NCBI GenBank assembly: GCA_029051085.1
Contig: JAIDLK010000006.1
Span: 1 to 14,710, forward strand
Origin: Alphaproteobacteria bacterium
GTDB lineage: Bacteria > Pseudomonadota > Alphaproteobacteria > Rs-D84
Direction of reading: 5' to 3'
Length of the DNA: 14,710 bases
Under the pieces are notes generated by a model that saw only the letters and a list, made by a program, of their open reading frames with translations, was not told the origin of the DNA and did not search any database. Shown here in pieces: positions 6,531-14,113 of the stretch; position 1 is the stretch's first letter; the number at the start of each line of letters is the position of its first letter. Made by a program: the position numbers and the translations under genes.

Positions 6531-6607
6531 TGGTGCGAGCAAAGGGGCTCGAACCCTCGACCTCAACCTTGGCAAGGTTGCGCTCTAGCCAACTGAGCTA
6601 CGCTCGC
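6531..6607 (-). tRNA. tRNA-Gly (anticodon GCC), encoded CCA
   Basis: Full cloverleaf of 77 bases on the minus strand. The acceptor stem GCGAGCG pairs with TGCTCGC with one G-T pair; then T8 A9, D-stem GCTC/GAGC, anticodon stem CAACC/GGTTG with loop TTGCCAA (anticodon GCC), a five-base variable loop, the T-stem, and T-loop TTCGAGC. The 3' end is ACCA, so CCA is encoded. The discriminator base is A73, whereas bacterial tRNA-Gly normally has U73. The 5' flanking GT could pair with A73 and C74 in the precursor. Confidence 0.96.
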
Positions 6608-6619
6608 ACTGCGGAGTGT

Positions 6620-6648
6620 ATTTTTACATATCTTTTTTACTAATGCAA
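6620..6648 (-). promoter_or_regulatory. Putative tRNA-Gly promoter
   Basis: On the minus strand TTGCAT (6643-6648) is followed after 16-17 bases by TAAAAA/AAAAAT (6620-6626) with an extended TG just before it. The mature tRNA begins about 12 bases further, leaving a short 5' leader. The -35 lies just past the stop of the preceding gene. Confidence 0.45.
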
Positions 6649-6655
6649 GTATTTT

Positions 6656-6961
6656 TTATCGAATTTTGCGATTTTGTTCCAAGGCTATGGAATCCAACGC
6701 CAACTGGCGGCGTGCAAGCTGAACCTGCTCTTTCTTTACCTTTATTTCCTCTTCTTTTAATGTATTAGATTCGCCAATCTTTGCATTGATGTTTGATAAT
6801 TCAAACAAAATCGCAATTGCACACCCAAGAATAATCCATTGCCGGCCGCCCCATACAGATTTGACACGGATGGAATCGTCAAAGGGCCCTGTTTCCATCT
6901 TTACTTTTGCATTAACATTAACAGAAGGGTTTGTAATTCTTACATCTTTTGTCTCAATCAT
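6656..6961 (-). CDS. Small single-pass membrane protein with cytoplasmic-type coiled coil, unknown function
   Basis: 101 residues from ATG 6961 (MIETKDV). AAAGAGG (6968-6974 on the complement) sits six bases upstream, favouring this over an ATG 24 bases earlier that has no such site. There is one transmembrane segment (about 39-57, WIILGCAIAILFEL) and then a charged, heptad-like helix rich in Lys, Glu and Gln to the C-terminus (about 62-98). No recognisable family. It is separated from the upstream gene by a terminator-like hairpin and lies just before tRNA-Gly. Confidence 0.7.
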   Translation of the reverse strand: MIETKDVRITNPSVNVNAKVKMETGPFDDSIRVKSVWGGRQWIILGCAIAILFELSNINAKIGESNTLKEEEIKVKKEQVQLARRQLALDSIALEQNRKIR

Positions 6962-6975
6962 AAAATACCTCTTTG

Positions 6976-7006
6976 AATATACCAATAATCTATTATGCGA
7001 AAAACT
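6976..7006 (-). promoter_or_regulatory. Possible promoter of the small membrane protein gene
   Basis: On the minus strand the extended -10 form TGGTATATT occupies 6976-6984, and a TTGAAG lies upstream near the hairpin end. A start from this -10 would truncate the ribosome binding site, so the shifted TATTGG box may be the one used. Weak. Confidence 0.3.
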
Positions 7007-7010
7007 TCAA

Positions 7011-7038
7011 GATAAAAGCCGCATAGGCGGCCTTTATC
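7011..7038 (-). terminator. Hairpin terminator of the era/queA/tgt operon
   Basis: GATAAAAGCCGC (7011-7022) pairs with the complement at 7027-7038 around a four-base loop. There is one mismatch read on the plus strand (a G-T pair in minus-strand RNA). The minus-strand continuation is TTGAAGTTTTT. It begins 12 bases past the stop of the 343-residue gene. The U tract is imperfect. Confidence 0.65.
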
Positions 7039-7050
7039 AACACCATTTCA

Positions 7051-8082
7051 TTAGAACCATTTCCAGGGTTGCAACATCTTTATGAAGTTCATTGCACCAC
7101 GACGGTCAACAAACGTATGACCACAACGCGGACATACCTGGAACGGCGCAATCATCATCTTGACCTTTTTCTTTACCATTAACCATACATACAGGCCTGC
7201 AATCCATGCCGCGGCAACCAGCCCCCACGCAACATAACCGAAATACTTATCAACAGTGTCTGTTATAACGGTTATAACGGTTACATCTGACTTTGCCAAA
7301 TCATTGTAAATCTTGGTCGCAACCGGCCAGCTGGACGGGCGCCATGGATATACATGCTGAATCCCGTAATTGGTCAACAGAGTCGTACCCAGACCGCCGG
7401 TGCTTTTATCCAGCTGATTCTTTATGGCCTCGTCTATCATTTTATCAAATTCAACCTGCAGCAAGGAGGCCAAATCATTTTCAACCTTGTCCAGCTGGGC
7501 ATTGACCTTGGCCGCAATATCATCAACTTTGGCGATTGCCTGGTCTGCCTTGCCAACGGTGGCATCAACTTTATCAACACCCGCGTCTACTTTGTCCAAG
7601 GCATTGTCTATGCCATCGGTTTTTATACCGAACTTGCCGGCAATTCCCGTTAATTTTTTAACGCCGGCCGTTGTTTCCTTGGCCTTGGCATTCTTTTCAT
7701 GTGCGGCGGAGGCCGCTTCTTTTGCCTTGGCCGTAGTGTCCGTTACTTTATCAACGGCAGCCTCTGCCATCTTGACCTTATCAATAGCATAGGCGACCGG
7801 CTTTTCCAGATTTATCGCATCTTTGATACCGTCAAGTAACTTTTCATATTGTTCAACGATATTACGCTGAAGGTCAAAGAACATTGACACAACAATCGAT
7901 TTCTTTATCGGCTGAGAATATGTATTTTTTACATGCAGCGGCGCCCATATAACCAACGCCAACCAGATAACGGTTATAACCGCAAATATTTGCTTTACAC
8001 GCGTGACGTACGACGTTTTTTTTGCAACCGTCTTGGCGCCACCGTGGTCGATTACCTCGACTTCTTTCTTTTTACGTGCCAT
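7051..8082 (-). CDS. Two-TM membrane protein with long heptad-repeat loop and C-terminal CxxC knuckle, unknown function
   Basis: 343 residues. A basic N-terminus (MARKKK) is followed by TM1 (about 31-50), a long segment (51-280) predicted periplasmic by the positive-inside rule, TM2 (about 281-303) flanked by VKKKVK, and a cytoplasmic tail with CPRCGH (317-322), half of a zinc-ribbon. Residues 163-204 are six uninterrupted heptads of the type xKVDxxV (DKVDAGV, DKVDATV, GKADQAI, AKVDDIA, AKVNAQL, DKVENDL), and Ala/Lys-rich helix extends upstream from about 95. This suggests a long coiled coil in the periplasm. One CxxC alone would need a second chain to bind zinc. AAGGAG lies five bases before ATG. 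It is the last gene of the era operon, 26 bases after tgt. No family recognised. Confidence 0.85.
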   Translation of the reverse strand: MARKKKEVEVIDHGGAKTVAKKTSYVTRVKQIFAVITVIWLALVIWAPLHVKNTYSQPIKKSIVVSMFFDLQRNIVEQYEKLLDGIKDAINLEKPVAYAIDKVKMAEAAVDKVTDTTAKAKEAASAAHEKNAKAKETTAGVKKLTGIAGKFGIKTDGIDNALDKVDAGVDKVDATVGKADQAIAKVDDIAAKVNAQLDKVENDLASLLQVEFDKMIDEAIKNQLDKSTGGLGTTLLTNYGIQHVYPWRPSSWPVATKIYNDLAKSDVTVITVITDTVDKYFGYVAWGLVAAAWIAGLYVWLMVKKKVKMMIAPFQVCPRCGHTFVDRRGAMNFIKMLQPWKWF

Positions 8083-8108
8083 ATTTTCTCCTTTCCTTGA
8101 TAAAAATA

Positions 8109-9224
8109 TTATTGATTATTTTTTGTATATCGGTCAATAAATTCTTGCTTGAACTCAGAGAAGCGCCCCTGCTCTATAGATGCGCGAATTCCTTTCATTA
8201 AGTCCTGATAGAACCATAAGTTATGCTGGGTCAGCAGTGTCGCACCCAATATCTCGTTGCACTTAATCAAATGATGAATGTAGGCACGCGACAGCTTGCA
8301 TGCCGGACAGCCGCATTCCGAATCAATCGGCGCCGCATCGTCGCGAAAGCGGGCATTGCGCATATTCATTGTGCCATCACGTGTAAATGCCTGGGCCGTG
8401 CGTCCGGCCCGCGTCGGCATTACGCAGTCAAACATATCAATTCCGCGTTCCACCGCCCCCAGAATATCCAGCGGCGTACCAACACCCATTAAATAGCGCG
8501 GACGGTCCGCCGGCAGATGCGGCGTGGTGGTCGCAATCATGCGGAACATGACGTCTTGGGGTTCACCCACGGCCAGGCCGCCAACCGCATATCCATCAAA
8601 ACCGATTTCCGTTAACTGTTTTGCGGACTTTTCACGCAAATCCGGAAAATCCGCGCCCTGAACAATGCCGAATATTCCGTATCCGGGTCGGTCAATAAAA
8701 GCGTCTTTGCTGCGCCGGGCCCAGCGGGCGACCATATCCACATTTTTTTCTGCGCGCTCTCGCGTAGTCGGCAGATGCAGGCATTCATCCAGTACCATTG
8801 TGATATTTGAATCCAGTTGATGCTGAATATGAACAGAATCTTCGGGCCGCAGAAAATGCTTTATCCCGCCGTCAATATGAGAGGTAAATTCAACACCCTC
8901 TTCCTTCATTTTTACCAAATTTGACAGTGACATAACCTGAAAGCCGCCACTGTCAGTCAAAATGGGGCCCGTCCAGCCGCCAAAGCGATGCAGACCACCC
9001 ATTTTTTCAACCAAATCGCCACCGGGACGCATCATCAGATGATATGTATTACCAAGGATAACCTGGGTGCCGGTGGCGGCAACCTGGTCCATGGTTAAGG
9101 CCTTAACCGTTGCGGCGGTTCCCACCGCCATAAACGCCGGTGTTTCAAAATCCCCGTGTGCGGTATGCACGCGCCCACGCCGCGCACCACCGTCTGTTTT
9201 CAACAAATCAAACTTTAATGACAT
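8109..9224 (-). CDS. tgt: tRNA-guanine transglycosylase (queuine/preQ1 insertion)
   Basis: Swaps guanine 34 of GUN-anticodon tRNAs (Asp, Asn, His, Tyr) for preQ1, the base-exchange step of queuosine synthesis. 371 residues, a normal length. Asp91 in DSGGFQ is the general acid/base, Asp146 lies in MVLDEC, GGLAVGE (215-221) is the substrate loop, and Asp266 in FDCVMPTR is the nucleophile. The zinc site is CGCPAC (Cys304, 306, 309) plus His334 in TQHN. The ribosome site AGGGGAA overlaps the stop codon of the upstream M16 gene, 12 bases before ATG, suggesting translational coupling. queA lies three genes upstream in the same operon. Confidence 0.97.
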   Translation of the reverse strand: MSLKFDLLKTDGGARRGRVHTAHGDFETPAFMAVGTAATVKALTMDQVAATGTQVILGNTYHLMMRPGGDLVEKMGGLHRFGGWTGPILTDSGGFQVMSLSNLVKMKEEGVEFTSHIDGGIKHFLRPEDSVHIQHQLDSNITMVLDECLHLPTTRERAEKNVDMVARWARRSKDAFIDRPGYGIFGIVQGADFPDLREKSAKQLTEIGFDGYAVGGLAVGEPQDVMFRMIATTTPHLPADRPRYLMGVGTPLDILGAVERGIDMFDCVMPTRAGRTAQAFTRDGTMNMRNARFRDDAAPIDSECGCPACKLSRAYIHHLIKCNEILGATLLTQHNLWFYQDLMKGIRASIEQGRFSEFKQEFIDRYTKNNQ

Positions 9225-9236
9225 TGATACTTTCCC

Positions 9237-10511
9237 CTATTTAAAATTATCGTGCCAAATTTCATTAAGATTGGCATCAAAGTTCGCCCCATATGTAATA
9301 ATTGACATGGGGCCGTCAAAATATCCGCGCGAATACCGCACAACGTCATCACGCCGTATGGATTCTGACATTTTAATATCGCCATAAAAATCATAAATCT
9401 TGCCATGGTCGCGATAAGTGCTGATTAGCCGATCACAGCGACTGCTGGCAGATTCCAGCCAATCCGCCTGGCTTAACTTATTACGACGTGCAAATCGTTC
9501 CAAATCGGAATCTGAAAACGGGCAATTATTATAAACGTGATGTACTGTTTTTGCGGTCAATGCCACAACACGTGAAATATTTTCCGCAGATGTTTCCGTG
9601 GCAAAGCCTGTAAGATTGAATTTTTCATTACCGACAGAACTTTGACCAAATCCATAAACAAGCCCATTTTCACGGCGAACAACCTCTTTAAGTTGCTCCA
9701 ACATATATTTATCAAATTTGCCAAGGCACATTGATTGGAAACGGTCTTCGTAATTATTTCCGCAAATATCTGGAAAAAATATACGCAATTTTACGTTTTG
9801 ATTGTTCTTGTTTAGCTTGTGCGCAATGGCAGGCGTATAATCAAGTTCCATATTTTCCGAAACGTCTGTACGAGGCAAAAAGGAAAATGTCTTTTCCAAG
9901 ACCGCCAAAACCCGGTCAGCGTCATTGATTTTACCAGACACGCAAATGATACAGTTCAGCGCCGACAGACGTCGGTGCAAAAACTCCATCATTTGTTCAC
10001 GCGTAAAGGACATAATATTTTCCTCTGTCCCAAATGCACGCGTTGAAAACAATGCGCCGCTAAACAGTTTGTCGGAAATAAAATCACGTAGCTTATATTG
10101 CGGGTTATCCAGCGCGCGCCGCCATTCATCTATAATAACGGTGCGCTCGGTATCTATCTTTTCCGGCGCGAACAGAGAGCTTTGCAGGCGCTCCCCTATC
10201 TGTTCTATCAAAACATTTATATTGTTGGCAATTATTCGACCATATAAAGCCATAGAAGCCTGGCCTGTTGACGCATTGGTGACACCGCCATTATAATCCA
10301 AGAAATCGTCCATCAGGCGCTGCGAGGGGAAACGGCGTGTCCCCTTGCACAACATATGTTCACAAAAATGCGTCAATCCGTATTCAGAAGGATTCTCGTC
10401 GCGAACGCCGGTACGAAACAAAACTTTTACGTTTACAGTCTCCAAATCCATCGGGTCCAGGATAACCGTCACACCGTTTGATAATTTATGCAATGTCGGA
10501 TTATACTGCAT
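9237..10511 (-). CDS. M16 family zinc metallopeptidase
   Basis: 424 residues, the size of single-unit M16B enzymes such as YmxG or the mitochondrial processing peptidase beta type. It has the inverted zinc motif H48-F-C-E51-H52 and the third ligand Glu129 in IIDEW, giving the exact HxxEH-x76-E spacing. The C-terminal half has RENGLVYGFG (the usual R...GLxY region). It likely cleaves small or unfolded peptides; no signal peptide is visible, so it is probably cytoplasmic. ATG 10511 is chosen over ATG 10517 because GGAG (10519-10522) is seven bases from the former and one from the latter. The gene lies between a coiled-coil gene and tgt, with gaps of 14 and 12 bases. The substrate is unknown. 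Confidence 0.92.
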   Translation of the reverse strand: MQYNPTLHKLSNGVTVILDPMDLETVNVKVLFRTGVRDENPSEYGLTHFCEHMLCKGTRRFPSQRLMDDFLDYNGGVTNASTGQASMALYGRIIANNINVLIEQIGERLQSSLFAPEKIDTERTVIIDEWRRALDNPQYKLRDFISDKLFSGALFSTRAFGTEENIMSFTREQMMEFLHRRLSALNCIICVSGKINDADRVLAVLEKTFSFLPRTDVSENMELDYTPAIAHKLNKNNQNVKLRIFFPDICGNNYEDRFQSMCLGKFDKYMLEQLKEVVRRENGLVYGFGQSSVGNEKFNLTGFATETSAENISRVVALTAKTVHHVYNNCPFSDSDLERFARRNKLSQADWLESASSRCDRLISTYRDHGKIYDFYGDIKMSESIRRDDVVRYSRGYFDGPMSIITYGANFDANLNEIWHDNFK

Positions 10512-10518
10512 TTCCATT

Positions 10519-10522
10519 CTCC
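10519..10522 (-). promoter_or_regulatory. Ribosome binding site deciding the M16 start
   Basis: GGAG on the minus strand is seven bases from ATG 10511 and only one base from the in-frame ATG 10517, so the downstream start is preferred. Confidence 0.7.
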
Positions 10523-10525
10523 GTA

Positions 10526-10906
10526 TTATCGAACACGACCGGCGGCCATGGCCAGTTGCATCTGTTGCAACTGCTGTTGCAGCTGGGCGTAAAGACGCCG
10601 CATCTGTACCACCTGGCGGCCAAGCGTAAATGTAGCCGTCTGCAACTGCGCATCTGTTGCATTGCGGGTATCCACCTGTGTCTGCAGGGCGTCAATCTTT
10701 GCCTGTAGTTCGTTATATTTTTTCTCGGACGCGGCAAACTGCCTGTCACGGCCGTTTTTATTTAAAAATTTTTTAACGGAATCCCGGGCCGTTTTTGAAT
10801 TTACCAGCATTGTGCCGTATTTCAGCGCAGCCTTGCGACCGGCCTTAGTGCGCATAAAGCGTGCCAACAATTTTGGGTTTGCCAACAAGCGTAATAAAAC
10901 CGGCAT
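10526..10906 (-). CDS. Small coiled-coil protein, unknown function
   Basis: 126 residues. The N-terminal third is very basic (LLARFMRTKAGRKAALKYG, 13-31). Residues about 55-120 form a heptad-type helix that ends Gln-rich (LQQQLQQMQLAMAAGR). No transmembrane segment. It starts two bases after the queA stop, with a strong GGAGG seven bases upstream inside the queA end, so it is clearly translated from the same mRNA. No recognised family; a scaffold or nucleic-acid/membrane-associated role is possible but unsupported. Confidence 0.8.
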   Translation of the reverse strand: MPVLLRLLANPKLLARFMRTKAGRKAALKYGTMLVNSKTARDSVKKFLNKNGRDRQFAASEKKYNELQAKIDALQTQVDTRNATDAQLQTATFTLGRQVVQMRRLYAQLQQQLQQMQLAMAAGRVR

Positions 10907-10908
10907 TT

Positions 10909-11937
10909 TTAACCCTCCTGTTCCTGTTTAAACAATAGACAACAATCCCCGTACGAAAAAAAGCGATATTTTTCCGCAATCGCATGATGATATGCCGCAC
11001 GCATATTTTCCAGACCGGCAAAAGCAGATACCAGCATAAACAAAGTTGATTTTGGCAAATGAAAATTGGTAAGCAGAACATCAACGGCACGGAATTTATA
11101 TCCCGGCGTTATAAATATATTTGTATTTCGGCAAATCGGCACAATACGCCCACTCACACCAGTACTACCGGCATCCATTGCCGCACTTTCCAGCGTTCGC
11201 ATCGACGTTGTTCCAACCGCAATTACGCGCGCGGCATTGTTTATTATTGCAGCCTGTTCTTCTGTGATACAGCACCATTCACTGTGCATTTTGTGTTCGG
11301 TTAAATCTTCGGTTTTAACCGGCATCCACGTTCCGGCCCCGACATGCAAAGTCACCTTTACAATTTTTGCACCGCGCGCCTCGAGCTCGGCCATAAGCTC
11401 GGGCGTAAAATGCAACCCGGCCGTTGGCGCCGCCATGGACCCAACAGGGTCGGCGTATACGGTCTGATACCGTTCGCGGTCAGATGCCTGCTCTTCGCGG
11501 CGCATGTATGGCGGCAAAGGCATTTTGCCGACCTGGTTCAACGTTTCAAAAACATCATCACACAAAAAGCGTATTTTCAGGCCGCTGTCTGAATTTTTAT
11601 CCAGCACCTTTATCATCGTGCCGTTTTCCAATTCCAGCTTTGAGCCAACAGATATTCGGCTGAACTTTTTACACAGCCCCCACCAAACCTTTTTATTTTC
11701 GGCGGTATGTAATGTTATTTCATGATGCCCCGCCATAAAGCGAGCCGGAATAACCTTAGAGTTATTAAATACAACCACATCACCCGGTTGAATAAAATCC
11801 AAAAAATCACGAATATGCCGGTCAGATATACGCGGACCGTCCACCACCAGCATGCGCGATGCGTCACGCTGTTCCAATGGGCAGCCGGCGATAAGTTCCG
11901 GCGGCAGTTCAAAATCAAAATCAGATGTGTGCAACAT
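10909..11937 (-). CDS. queA: S-adenosylmethionine:tRNA ribosyltransferase-isomerase
   Basis: Transfers the ribosyl part of S-adenosylmethionine to preQ1-modified tRNA to give epoxyqueuosine, the step after Tgt. 342 residues, normal length. Family motifs in order: DFDFELPPELIAGCP at the N-terminus, VVFNNSKVIPARF, PLPPYMRR, RYQTVYA, GSMAAPTAGLHFT, TLHVGAGTWMPV, VGTTSMRTLES, FITPGYKF, LLTNFHLPKSTLFMLVSAF and YRFFSYGDC near the end. It starts two bases after the stop of the preceding membrane-protein gene with only a weak AAAGA upstream, so coupling is likely. It shares the operon with tgt. Confidence 0.97.
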   Translation of the reverse strand: MLHTSDFDFELPPELIAGCPLEQRDASRMLVVDGPRISDRHIRDFLDFIQPGDVVVFNNSKVIPARFMAGHHEITLHTAENKKVWWGLCKKFSRISVGSKLELENGTMIKVLDKNSDSGLKIRFLCDDVFETLNQVGKMPLPPYMRREEQASDRERYQTVYADPVGSMAAPTAGLHFTPELMAELEARGAKIVKVTLHVGAGTWMPVKTEDLTEHKMHSEWCCITEEQAAIINNAARVIAVGTTSMRTLESAAMDAGSTGVSGRIVPICRNTNIFITPGYKFRAVDVLLTNFHLPKSTLFMLVSAFAGLENMRAAYHHAIAEKYRFFSYGDCCLLFKQEQEG

Positions 11938-11939
11938 TT

Positions 11940-12374
11940 TTATCTTTGTTTCGTTTTTATTTCCCGCATCAGGCTGTCACGGCGGGCAATTTCGCGCAAT
12001 TCACGCAATGTATGGCCGCGCGCCGTGCGTATTGTGGTCATCTGGACCGGCGGCCGCAAGCCTTGATAATACAACGAATAATTTACAGGCTCGTTCATGA
12101 AACGTGAATTTCCTGTAATTGTATCCCCAACATTCAGATACGGATAAAATCCGCCCTCTTTGAAAACGGTATCGCCATCAAACGTCATGACATGATTGAC
12201 GCCCGGGTTCGCAATGGAATGATATACGATTTTATTTGCCCCCTTGTCAGTGATTATATAATCATCCGTATTGTCCGTCGAGCACTTTGCAAATACCATT
12301 GCCGCCACGATGAACATTGCAAATGGCACCACGGTGATAACCATGCCTGCATTAAAATTTTCTTTTTCCATCAT
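11940..12374 (-). CDS. Single-pass membrane protein with exported C-terminal domain, unknown function
   Basis: 144 residues from ATG 12374, whose ATGA overlaps the era stop codon by four bases, the usual sign of translational coupling. A longer frame starting at 12425 would run inside era and is unlikely. Asp/Glu/Asn-containing N-terminus, one transmembrane segment (about 11-29, VITVVPFAMFIVAAMVFA), then about 115 residues outside the membrane with a GGFYPYLNVGDTITG stretch suggestive of a small beta domain, and a basic tail with RELREIARRD. A second in-frame ATG follows immediately (12371). No family recognised. Confidence 0.8.
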   Translation of the reverse strand: MMEKENFNAGMVITVVPFAMFIVAAMVFAKCSTDNTDDYIITDKGANKIVYHSIANPGVNHVMTFDGDTVFKEGGFYPYLNVGDTITGNSRFMNEPVNYSLYYQGLRPPVQMTTIRTARGHTLRELREIARRDSLMREIKTKQR

Positions 12375-13264
12375 TTCTTGAACTCTAACCCTTGGTCGGT
12401 ATAGTTTTCCGCCTTGTTTTCCCAATCAGGTTCCACCCGAACAAACAGATGCAGGCGCGCGTTTACCCCCCACTGGTTCTGAATATCGTGACGGGCGGCG
12501 GTCCCAATCTGCTTTAACTGGGCCCCGCCACGACCGATTACAATCTTTTTATGGGCATCGCCACGAACAACGATTTTCTGGTATATGTCTAAAACACCCT
12601 CCGGGTCGACATCTACGCGTTCGGTCACAACATTTATGTGATACGGCAATTCCTGATGGATATATTTGTAGACTTTTTCACGCGTTAATTCCGCCAGATA
12701 TAGTTCATCCGGGACATCGGACGCATCGCGCGCATCAAACAAATATGGCGATGCGGGCATAACGGCCGCCAAAGAGTCCAACATTCCGACCACCCCGTCA
12801 TTTTTCAGCGCGGAAATCATAAATATTTCTTTGAAATCCGCCAGCTCTGACAATTCTGCAACAATCGGCAGCAGGTCCTGTTTGCGAATGGCGTCAACCT
12901 TGTTCAAGGCAACAAACAGGTTTGGACGGTCTTTGATTTTCACAACCAGTTCGCGAATTGTATTTGTAATACCCTTTTGCGCATCCATAATAAGCAATAT
13001 CGCATCCGCGTCCGCCACCGCGTCCATCGCCGCCCCGACCATTGCACGGTCCAGACGACGACCGGGCTTGAATACACCCGGGGTGTCCACGAATATCAGC
13101 TGGCGGTCGCCAACCATCTTTATTGCCCGCAGACGAGTGCGCGTCGTCTGTACTTTATGCGAGACAATTGAGACTTTCCGTCCCATTATTTGGTTAATAA
13201 GCGTGCTTTTCCCGGCATTTGTCGGGCCCACGATTGCAATAAATCCTGAATATGTCTGTGTCAT
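12371..13264 (-). CDS. era: GTPase Era, 16S rRNA processing and 30S assembly factor
   Basis: Binds GTP and the 3' end of 16S rRNA to help mature the small ribosomal subunit. 297 residues, standard length. G1 GPTNAGKS (13-20), switch I VQTTR (38-42), G3 DTPG (60-63), G4 NKVD (121-124), G5 SAL (151-153), then a C-terminal KH domain with VIGRGG (242-247) and LHLFVRVEPDW. The start MTQTYSGFIAIVG fits the family. Its only ribosome-site-like sequence (GAGG) is one base from ATG and a stop codon lies two codons upstream, so initiation may be leaderless or atypical. A TATTGT box ends six bases before ATG. First gene of the seven-gene operon. Confidence 0.97.
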   Translation of the reverse strand: MTQTYSGFIAIVGPTNAGKSTLINQIMGRKVSIVSHKVQTTRTRLRAIKMVGDRQLIFVDTPGVFKPGRRLDRAMVGAAMDAVADADAILLIMDAQKGITNTIRELVVKIKDRPNLFVALNKVDAIRKQDLLPIVAELSELADFKEIFMISALKNDGVVGMLDSLAAVMPASPYLFDARDASDVPDELYLAELTREKVYKYIHQELPYHINVVTERVDVDPEGVLDIYQKIVVRGDAHKKIVIGRGGAQLKQIGTAARHDIQNQWGVNARLHLFVRVEPDWENKAENYTDQGLEFKK

Positions 13265-13288
13265 GCCTCAACAATAGCACATAAAAAT

Positions 13289-13318
13289 AAAAAATCCAGC
13301 GCAACGGCCGGATTTTTT
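13289..13318 (-). terminator. Terminator after bamD
   Basis: AAAAAATCC (13289-13297) pairs with GGATTTTTT (13310-13318). An inner GC/GC extension follows one mismatch. On the minus strand a T run follows. It starts three bases after the bamD stop and separates it from era. Confidence 0.8.
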
Positions 13319-13320
13319 TA

Positions 13321-14061
13321 TTATATTTCGTCCGATTTTTCTTCTAATTTTTTAGTCCACTCGTTATCCGGGAAATTCATTTTTAGCATCTCCGTATACC
13401 CTGCAGCCTGACCGGGCACACCGATTGCCAGATAGCATTCGGACAGACGGAACAGCGCCTCGGGCGTCATAACAGTTTCCTGGGCGTCGGATACTACAGA
13501 CTGAAGGCGGGAAATCGCGGACGGCCAATTCTGGCGCTGCATATCCTCGCGCGCGGCATACATAACCTTGCCCGCGATATAGTTCTTTAAGATTACTATT
13601 TTATTTTCAGCGTTTTTTGCGTACGGGCTGCGCGGGAAACGCTGAACCAGCTGCTGGAACTGTTGCAGGGCATATGTTGACATTCCCGGCTCGCGTCGTA
13701 CATCACTTACCTGGCGATAATAACACATTCCGCGCAGATACAAGACATACGGAACATCCGGATGACCGGGATGAAAGCGCATAAAGCGGTCCGCCGCCAA
13801 AATTGCACCGGCGAAATCTTTGTCCAGATACTGGGAATATGCCGCCATTACCAGCGCATCGGCCGCCCAGGGACTTGATGGATACTGCGTTTCCGCCTTT
13901 AAAAACTCAGCCGCCGCCTGCTCGTAATGTTTTTTATTAAATTCCGCATATGCGCGTTCGTATATCTGTTCCAGAGGCTCTTCAACCATTATCTCGGTCT
14001 TTTTACCACCGCATGCCGCCAAAGTGGCTGCAACACAAAACAGACATAATATTTTTTTCAT
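13321..14061 (-). CDS. bamD: Outer membrane protein assembly factor BamD (lipoprotein)
   Basis: Essential lipoprotein partner of BamA in beta-barrel protein insertion, on the periplasmic side of the outer membrane. 246 residues, as in E. coli. Signal peptide of type II with lipobox LAAC, Cys17 acylated. Helical TPR-type repeats follow: YERAYAEFNKKHYEQAAAEF (34-53), PWAADALVMAAYSQY, and ALQQFQQLVQRFPRSPYA, the last matching the family's TPR3 region, then a C-terminal AQETVMTPEALFRLSECYL block. AGGA lies eight bases before ATG. Single-gene unit, divergent from murJ. Confidence 0.93.
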   Translation of the reverse strand: MKKILCLFCVAATLAACGGKKTEIMVEEPLEQIYERAYAEFNKKHYEQAAAEFLKAETQYPSSPWAADALVMAAYSQYLDKDFAGAILAADRFMRFHPGHPDVPYVLYLRGMCYYRQVSDVRREPGMSTYALQQFQQLVQRFPRSPYAKNAENKIVILKNYIAGKVMYAAREDMQRQNWPSAISRLQSVVSDAQETVMTPEALFRLSECYLAIGVPGQAAGYTEMLKMNFPDNEWTKKLEEKSDEI

Positions 14062-14076
14062 GGGTTCATTCCTGTC

Positions 14077-14106
14077 TTGATTTTATTTTACAAACGGCAG
14101 TATAAT
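14077..14106 (+). promoter_or_regulatory. Promoter of murJ, apparently leaderless
   Basis: TTGATT (14077-14082) and a perfect TATAAT (14101-14106) are 18 bases apart. The expected start, about seven bases past the -10, is at the A of the murJ ATG (14114). No Shine-Dalgarno sequence lies between the -10 box and the ATG. Confidence 0.7.
14085..14090 (-). promoter_or_regulatory. Possible -10 box for bamD
   Basis: TAAAAT on the minus strand with an upstream TG, five of six matches; the -35 region (TGGAAT, 18 bases away) is weak. It would give a leader of about 17 bases that includes the bamD ribosome site, and would overlap the murJ promoter. Confidence 0.35.
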
Positions 14107-14113
14107 CCATTCC

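Noticed and set aside
7478..7610. Tandem DNA repeat in the heptad-coding region
   Set aside because: The repeat is at the protein level only; the nucleotide copies differ, so it is a coiled coil and not a microsatellite or CRISPR-like array.
12375..12425. Upstream start for the membrane-protein gene
   Set aside because: It would overlap era by about 55 bases and place a basic segment ahead of the membrane helix, whereas the ATGA overlap gives a normal coupled start.
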